From Deltaproteobacteria bacterium (GTDB lineage: Bacteria; Desulfobacterota; Syntrophia; Syntrophales; UBA2210): DNA of 6,914 nucleotides. Positions 4,751-6,914 of the stretch are shown in pieces. The position numbers were made by a program, and so were the translations under genes. The notes beneath the pieces are model-generated. The model saw only the letters and a list, made by a program, of their open reading frames with translations, was not told where the DNA came from and made no database searches. The DNA lies in the NCBI GenBank assembly GCA_019314085.1, contig JAFCZZ010000117.1, positions 1 to 6,914 on the forward strand. The letters are read 5' to 3'. Position 1 is the first letter of the stretch. Every line of letters starts with the position of its first letter.

Positions 4751-5009
4751 GTACAACGAGCGGAAGCTTAGGATCCTGCAGCTCCTCTCCGAGAGCCTTG
4801 GGCTCACCTACGGGGAGATCGAGCGGGCGATGGGGGTCAGGGTGAACTCCACCATGGCCAGGCTGGTTCGCCAGGGGCTCGTGAGGCCGGGGGTCCGGAT
4901 CCTGGAGGTGTCGGGCGGGCGCGGCGACCCCCCTCGGTGGGTCCGGGTCTACGAGATCACGGAAAAGGGGCTTTCCAGGTTGCGGGTCCTGATCCAAAAT
5001 TACCCATAA
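4740..5009 (+). CDS. Winged helix-turn-helix transcription regulator
   Basis: This 89-residue protein starts at TTG 4740, 11 bases inside the integrase gene, with a purine-rich ribosome binding site (GGAGGGGGAG) just upstream. The fold reads as a winged helix: helix 1 RKLRILQLLSESLG (8-21), helix 2 TYGEIERAMG (23-32), recognition helix VNSTMARLVRQGLV (35-48), then a wing (VRILEVSGGRGDPPRWVRVYEIT, 52-74) and a last helix EKGLSRLRVLIQ. This is the MarR/PadR/ArsR-like pattern common in archaeal elements. It is probably a local regulator made with the integrase; the AACTTTA dyads upstream of four genes are candidate targets. The position of the start is moderately sure, the fold assignment good. 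Confidence 0.8.
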   Translation: MRARYNERKLRILQLLSESLGLTYGEIERAMGVRVNSTMARLVRQGLVRPGVRILEVSGGRGDPPRWVRVYEITEKGLSRLRVLIQNYP

Positions 5010-5017
5010 AAGGTGAC

Positions 5018-5047
5018 AAAAACTGTCGGGCAGCCCGACAGTTTTTT
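5018..5047 (+). terminator. Perfect hairpin with T run after the integrase operon
   Basis: A 14-bp perfect inverted repeat (arm AAAAACTGTCGGGC, 5018-5031) surrounds a single central A (5032) and ends in six T residues (5042-5047). It starts 9 bases after the stop of the winged-helix gene, so it looks like an intrinsic terminator of the integrase operon. The shape is that of a bacterial Rho-independent terminator; archaea usually need only the T run. Confidence 0.7.
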
Positions 5048-5076
5048 AGCATTATATGAAAGTCAAACACCTCAAA

Positions 5077-5103
5077 AAAATGCGTACGCAGCGTACGCAT
5101 TTT
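5077..5103. repeat. Second perfect hairpin of the same design, GCGTACGC-A-GCGTACGC core
   Basis: A 13-bp perfect inverted repeat (arm AAAATGCGTACGC) again surrounds a single A (5090). Because TGCGTACGCA is itself a palindrome, the element also contains two tandem copies of GCGTACGC. The layout AAAA-N9-A-N9-TTTT equals that of the hairpin 60 bases upstream although the stem sequence differs. It could be a second terminator, a protein-binding dyad or a cruciform near an origin. Confidence 0.6.
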
Positions 5104-5162
5104 AAAAATTTTTTTTAATTTTTTTTAAAAAAGCAAAAAAAATAACAAGGTGGTAAAACCGA
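5100..5162. other. A/T homopolymer tract between the hairpins and the next gene
   Basis: Runs of A and T alternate (TTTTAAAAA, eight T, AA, eight T, six A, then AAAAAAAA after a GC) directly after the second hairpin. No gene is present. Such a tract next to inverted repeats is easily melted and would suit a replication origin or a strong terminator region. Nothing proves an origin: no clear iterons beyond the GCGTACGC pair are seen. Confidence 0.4.
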
Positions 5163-5163
5163 A

Positions 5164-5183
5164 AACTTTATATAGCTAAAGTT
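5164..5183. promoter_or_regulatory. Operator D overlapping the promoter of the 87-residue gene
   Basis: AACTTTAT-ATAG-CTAAAGTT is a dyad with one mismatch between arms. Its left half contains the TATA box CTTTATAT (5166-5173), centred about 28 bases before ATG 5198, which predicts leaderless transcription. It is the fourth copy of the shared motif. Confidence 0.7.
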
Positions 5184-5197
5184 TCATTTTTAATTGA

Positions 5198-5461
5198 ATG
5201 AAAAAAGAAAAAATAGTTGAAAAGGTCGTGGTTCGCTTCAAAGCAGATTGGGACGAAAAGGATCCGATCCACGAACTCGTTTTTAACACCGAAGAGGAAG
5301 CCTTGGATTGGGTACAAAAGGCCGGCGTTGATGCAGAGATCAAAAGGGTTCCAGGGGTCTACAGAAAGCAGCTATACCGTAACGGTTTCCTCACCGGGAC
5401 CTATGGAAAGGTTTGGGTCCCCCTGGAGGAAGGCAAATGCCCTTCCCCTTTCTTTTTTTGA
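5198..5461 (+). CDS. 87-residue protein of unknown function
   Basis: The protein starts MKKEKIVEKVVVRFKADWDE and reads as strand-helix-strand segments: a beta strand (VVVRFKA, 10-16), a helix (TEEEALDWVQKAG, 31-43), a further strand (DAEIKRVPG, 45-53) and a late strand (KVWVPLEE). This alternation suggests a small alpha/beta fold. The last residues (KCPSPFFF) are encoded by the terminator itself, so the true functional C-terminus is likely before them. The gene stands alone between its own leaderless promoter with operator D and an overlapping terminator. I do not recognise the family. Confidence 0.75.
   Translation: MKKEKIVEKVVVRFKADWDEKDPIHELVFNTEEEALDWVQKAGVDAEIKRVPGVYRKQLYRNGFLTGTYGKVWVPLEEGKCPSPFFF
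5428..5459 (+). terminator. Terminator overlapping the end of the 87-residue gene
   Basis: GGAAGGC-AAAT-GCC(C)TTCC forms a 7-bp stem with one bulged C, followed by CCTTTC and seven T residues ending at the stop codon. The gene's last codons lie inside it. Confidence 0.6.
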
Positions 5462-5469
5462 CCGAAAGG

Positions 5470-5505
5470 CTTATAAAGGATTGTGGACGGATTATAAAAG
5501 GAGGG
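5470..5505 (+). promoter_or_regulatory. Promoter and ribosome binding site of the last operon
   Basis: The TATA box CTTATAAA (5470-5477) predicts a start near 5500, leaving a leader of about 13 bases that contains GGAGGG (5500-5505) 7 bases before ATG 5513. No copy of the AACTTTA dyad is present here, unlike the preceding genes. Confidence 0.55.
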
Positions 5506-5512
5506 AAAAGGG

Positions 5513-5980
5513 ATGGAGATAAGGAAGAAGCGGAACCGTTGGGGTGACTACTACTTGGTCACCACCACGCTACGGGTCAACGGGAAGGCGTTTAGGGTGA
5601 GCCAAACCAGGGCGGACCCCAACAAGCCCGTACACAGCTGGAGGGTAAACCGCGCGCAGATGCGGAAGATCCTAGAGATCACTATGATAGACGGAACCGA
5701 GTACGGCGATAGGATCTTTAGACCGGCGAACGCGGGAACGATCGCATGGATCCGGCGGTTTTGCTTGGACTCGGAAGGCGATCGCATCGAGTACATAACG
5801 GGAGATCAAGACCAATACGGTAACAAGCTGGAAAAGGGGGTTTTCGAGCTGTGGAACGTAGCAACTCACCACTACCAGCTAAAGCCGGCCCGTGACGATC
5901 TGGTCAGGATAGACGAGGACGGGAAAAACGAAATCCCGGATGTCATCGACCTAAGCGAACTTGAACCGACCCAAAATTAG
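5513..5980 (+). CDS. 155-residue protein of unknown function
   Basis: ATG 5513 has a strong ribosome binding site (GGAGGG). The N-terminal part, MEIRKKRNRWGDYYLVTTTL and on to about residue 35, reads as beta strands (YYLVTTTLRVNGKAFRVSQT), followed by a basic helix-like part with VNRAQMRKILEITMIDG (45-61), an aromatic region (TIAWIRRFCLDSEGDRIEYI) and an acidic C-terminus (IDEDGKNEIPDVIDLSELEP). Only one cysteine is present and no membrane segment. The gene opens a three-gene operon: the next gene begins 16 bases after its stop with a duplicated ribosome binding site. I do not recognise the family; a virion or nucleic-acid-associated protein is possible but unproven. Confidence 0.75.
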   Translation: MEIRKKRNRWGDYYLVTTTLRVNGKAFRVSQTRADPNKPVHSWRVNRAQMRKILEITMIDGTEYGDRIFRPANAGTIAWIRRFCLDSEGDRIEYITGDQDQYGNKLEKGVFELWNVATHHYQLKPARDDLVRIDEDGKNEIPDVIDLSELEPTQN

Positions 5981-5995
5981 AAGGAGGGAAAAGGG

Positions 5996-6139
5996 ATGAA
6001 CCGAGAGGATGAACGGAAAGAGGAACTAGATTTCCTCGCCGGCCAAAGGGTCGCGCTTTTCGGTCCCAAGGCCGTTCCCTTTTTCCTTCTCTCGCGCTCT
6101 CGGGTTCAAATCCCGAGAAAAAAGGAGGTGGAAAAGTGA
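5996..6139 (+). CDS. Small 47-residue ORF containing a tRNA T-arm-like segment
   Basis: ATG 5996 is preceded by AAGGAGGGAAAAGGG, identical to the site before the previous gene, and the stop TGA (6137-6139) overlaps the GTG start of the next gene as GTGA, both good signs of a real gene. The first 20 residues are acidic and helical (MNREDERKEELDFLAGQRVA). From about residue 29 the sequence changes: a pyrimidine-rich run encodes PFFLL, then SRSRVQIP is the translation of a tRNA T-arm-like hairpin. That part may be under nucleic-acid rather than protein constraint. Either the gene carries an embedded DNA or RNA signal, or it is a vestige kept for translational coupling. No function assigned. Confidence 0.5.
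   Translation: MNREDERKEELDFLAGQRVALFGPKAVPFFLLSRSRVQIPRKKEVEK
6098..6118 (+). other. tRNA T-arm-like hairpin 1 (possible att or RNA element)
   Basis: TCTCGGG-TTCAAAT-CCCGAGA forms a 7-bp stem with a 7-base loop. The core GGGTTCAAATCCC is the standard T-arm of tRNA genes. The rest of a tRNA (acceptor, D and anticodon arms) is not found around it. It could be a remnant or attachment core related to a tRNA 3' end, or an mRNA hairpin before the next ribosome binding site. Confidence 0.5.
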
Positions 6140-6624
6140 GCACTAGGGGAATGGTGCTTTTTGGGGACGGCGATGGTGGCAACGTCTACCAGGCGTATTA
6201 CAAGCATTGCGACAGCTACCCCACGGGTTTGGGCGTGGAGATCGTTAGGATCCTCAAGAGGCCGATAAAGAACGGCAAGGAGGACATAATAAACGAACTT
6301 GGGTTAGAGGACGAACACAAGCGGTTTTATGGGGTGTTCGGCGAGGACGCAGCGATGGCGGCCTTCAACTACCAAGGGGATCTAGAATGGATCTACGTGA
6401 TCAACCTCGGACCCAGGACCTCGCTTCAGATATTCAGGACAAGCAACCCGGCCGTACGCGGCGGGCCGAGGTTCGTCTTTCCGGTGTGGGGCCGCTATTT
6501 GCGGTACATGCCTGGCGACATGCTGCACTTGTGGCAGGAGATGACAGAGGCCGAACGGATGGCGGGCATAGCGTTGGTGGCCATAGCCGCATACCATCGG
6601 GCCGTCCAGACCCAGGAGGAATAA
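6136..6624 (+). CDS. Conserved hypothetical protein with YKHxDSYPxGLG motif
   Basis: This 162-residue protein starts at GTG 6136, set by the GTGA overlap with the previous stop and the strong AAAGGAGGTGG site upstream. The N-terminus reads MSTRGMVLFGDGDGGNVYQA and then YYKHCDSYPTGLGVEIVRIL (21-40). From memory this resembles a scattered bacterial, plasmid and phage family with a YRHxDGYPxGxG signature following a first strand of the type xTRGxIxVxDxDG; later VFGEDAAMAAFNYQGDLEWIYVINLG (67-92) fits the family's second half. Its function is not known to me. A C-terminal helix rich in alanine (AGIALVAIAAYHRAV) follows. It is the last gene of a three-gene operon and ends before a pyrimidine-rich terminator. 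Confidence 0.8.
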   Translation: MSTRGMVLFGDGDGGNVYQAYYKHCDSYPTGLGVEIVRILKRPIKNGKEDIINELGLEDEHKRFYGVFGEDAAMAAFNYQGDLEWIYVINLGPRTSLQIFRTSNPAVRGGPRFVFPVWGRYLRYMPGDMLHLWQEMTEAERMAGIALVAIAAYHRAVQTQEE

Positions 6625-6631
6625 ACCAATG

Positions 6632-6655
6632 TCCCCCCTTTTTCTTTTTTCTTCT
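6632..6655 (+). terminator. Pyrimidine-rich terminator
   Basis: A nearly pure pyrimidine tract (CCCCCC-TTTTT-C-TTTTTT-C-TT-C-T) begins 7 bases after the preceding stop codon. Oligo-T runs of this kind terminate archaeal RNA polymerase. No strong hairpin precedes it. Confidence 0.55.
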
Positions 6656-6674
6656 CACCTTCCAAAGTTTCATC

Positions 6675-6693
6675 TGTGGGATTCGATCCCACG
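6675..6693 (+). other. tRNA T-arm-like hairpin 2
   Basis: TGTGGG-ATTCGAT-CCCACG forms a 6-bp stem (outer pair T-G) with a 7-base loop holding TTCGA. It has the same GGG-loop-CCC geometry as the hairpin at 6098-6118, and also sits between a T-rich tract and a GGAGGTGG ribosome binding site. The loop is shifted by one base from a true T-loop, so it is not a tRNA arm in the strict sense. Confidence 0.4.
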
Positions 6694-6722
6694 GACGAGC
6701 CTAGGGGGGTGGAGGTGGTAGG

Positions 6723-6914
6723 ATGAGGCTTTTCGGCTGGCACCTGTGGAAGTCTGGCCCTCACCTGGTCGAGTATTGGCGGGAGGTGGAACCCGGGGCG
6801 AGGATCCTAGCCCGGAGGTGGGAGACCCCCGAGGAGTACCACAGCCGGCCCAAGGACATGCTCACCGTCACCCTGCTGGGCCGGACCTTCACTATCAGGA
6901 TGCCCTATGAAATC
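6723..6914 (+). CDS. Partial gene of unknown function, cut by the right edge
   Basis: ATG 6723 follows a strong GGAGGTGG (6711-6718). The frame is open for 64 codons to the right edge. It begins MRLFGWHLWKSGPHLVEYWR and continues with VEPGARILARRWETPEEY and a strand-rich end (LTVTLLGRTFTIRMPYEI). The many tryptophans and aromatic residues near the N-terminus, basic and GC-rich content and absence of a membrane segment are all that can be said. The start is supported by the ribosome binding site and the preceding terminator; there is no clear TATA box at leaderless distance. Confidence 0.7.
   Translation, partial: MRLFGWHLWKSGPHLVEYWREVEPGARILARRWETPEEYHSRPKDMLTVTLLGRTFTIRMPYEI

Noticed and set aside
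3994..4807. Long plus-frame ORF (3994-4743) and minus-strand ORF (4807-4100) over the integrase
   Set aside because: Both are GC-rich shadow frames; the integrase frame has all catalytic residues and explains the region.
6050..6124. Complete tRNA gene ending with the GGGTTCAAATCCC arm
   Set aside because: I could not build an acceptor stem of more than about five pairs, and there is no D-arm or anticodon arm; only the T-arm is present.
6629..6721. A 30-codon ORF between the 6624 stop and the 6723 start
   Set aside because: It has an AGGAGG 9 bases upstream, but it consists of the terminator tract, the hairpin and the next ribosome binding site. Probably chance, though the parallel with 5996-6139 is worth remembering.

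Overview
This window looks like part of an archaeal mobile element, most likely a virus or provirus. The archaeal signs are TATA boxes (CTTTATAA, TTTAAATA, CTTAAATG and similar) placed so that the predicted transcript begins at or within a few bases of the start codon (leaderless genes), oligo-T and pyrimidine-rich terminators, and a tyrosine recombinase with the archaeal-style KxxR in place of HxxR. The mobile-element signs are that integrase, many tiny overlapping genes coupled by ATGA or GTGA, several small zinc-knuckle proteins, clustered small membrane proteins, and a Cas7/RAMP-like protein of a type I recall as common in phages. The host lineage cannot be fixed from the sequence.

Layout. 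A divergent promoter at about 1573-1580 splits the window. Leftward (minus strand) run a zinc-ribbon/ribbon-helix-helix protein (1551-1261) with a second promoter inside it, a Cas7/RAMP-like phage protein (1234-749, probably starting further upstream), a 100-bp array of exactly 20 GGYNN pentamers (744-645), a promoter, and three coupled small membrane proteins (592 to the left edge). Rightward run a helical protein and a coupled zinc-knuckle protein (1649-2142), then a radical SAM enzyme (2175-3065). Two AT-richer cassettes follow: a zinc-binding mini-protein plus a helical protein (3150-3702), and a small protein coupled to the integrase and a winged-helix regulator (3741-5009). Next is a 188-bp AT-rich gap with two perfect hairpins of identical design. 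Last come an 87-aa protein, an operon of three genes (5513-6624), and a final gene cut by the right edge (from 6723).

How the parts work together. Four plus-strand promoters (before 2175, 3150, 3741 and 5198) carry variants of one dyad, AACTTTAY-N4-RTAAAGTT, overlapping or next to the TATA box. This suggests one regulator controls the radical SAM gene, the two small-gene cassettes (including integrase) and the 87-aa gene. Candidate regulators in the window are the ribbon-helix-helix protein and the winged-helix protein. The most unusual signal is the GGYNN array, which sits directly after the Cas7-like gene and just upstream of the membrane-gene promoter. It looks like a periodic binding platform for a multimeric protein, on RNA or DNA.

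There is no gene-free stretch above 300 bases. The larger gaps (593-748, 5010-5197) are described below. Most products are of unknown function, and all family calls come from reading the sequence, not from database searches.
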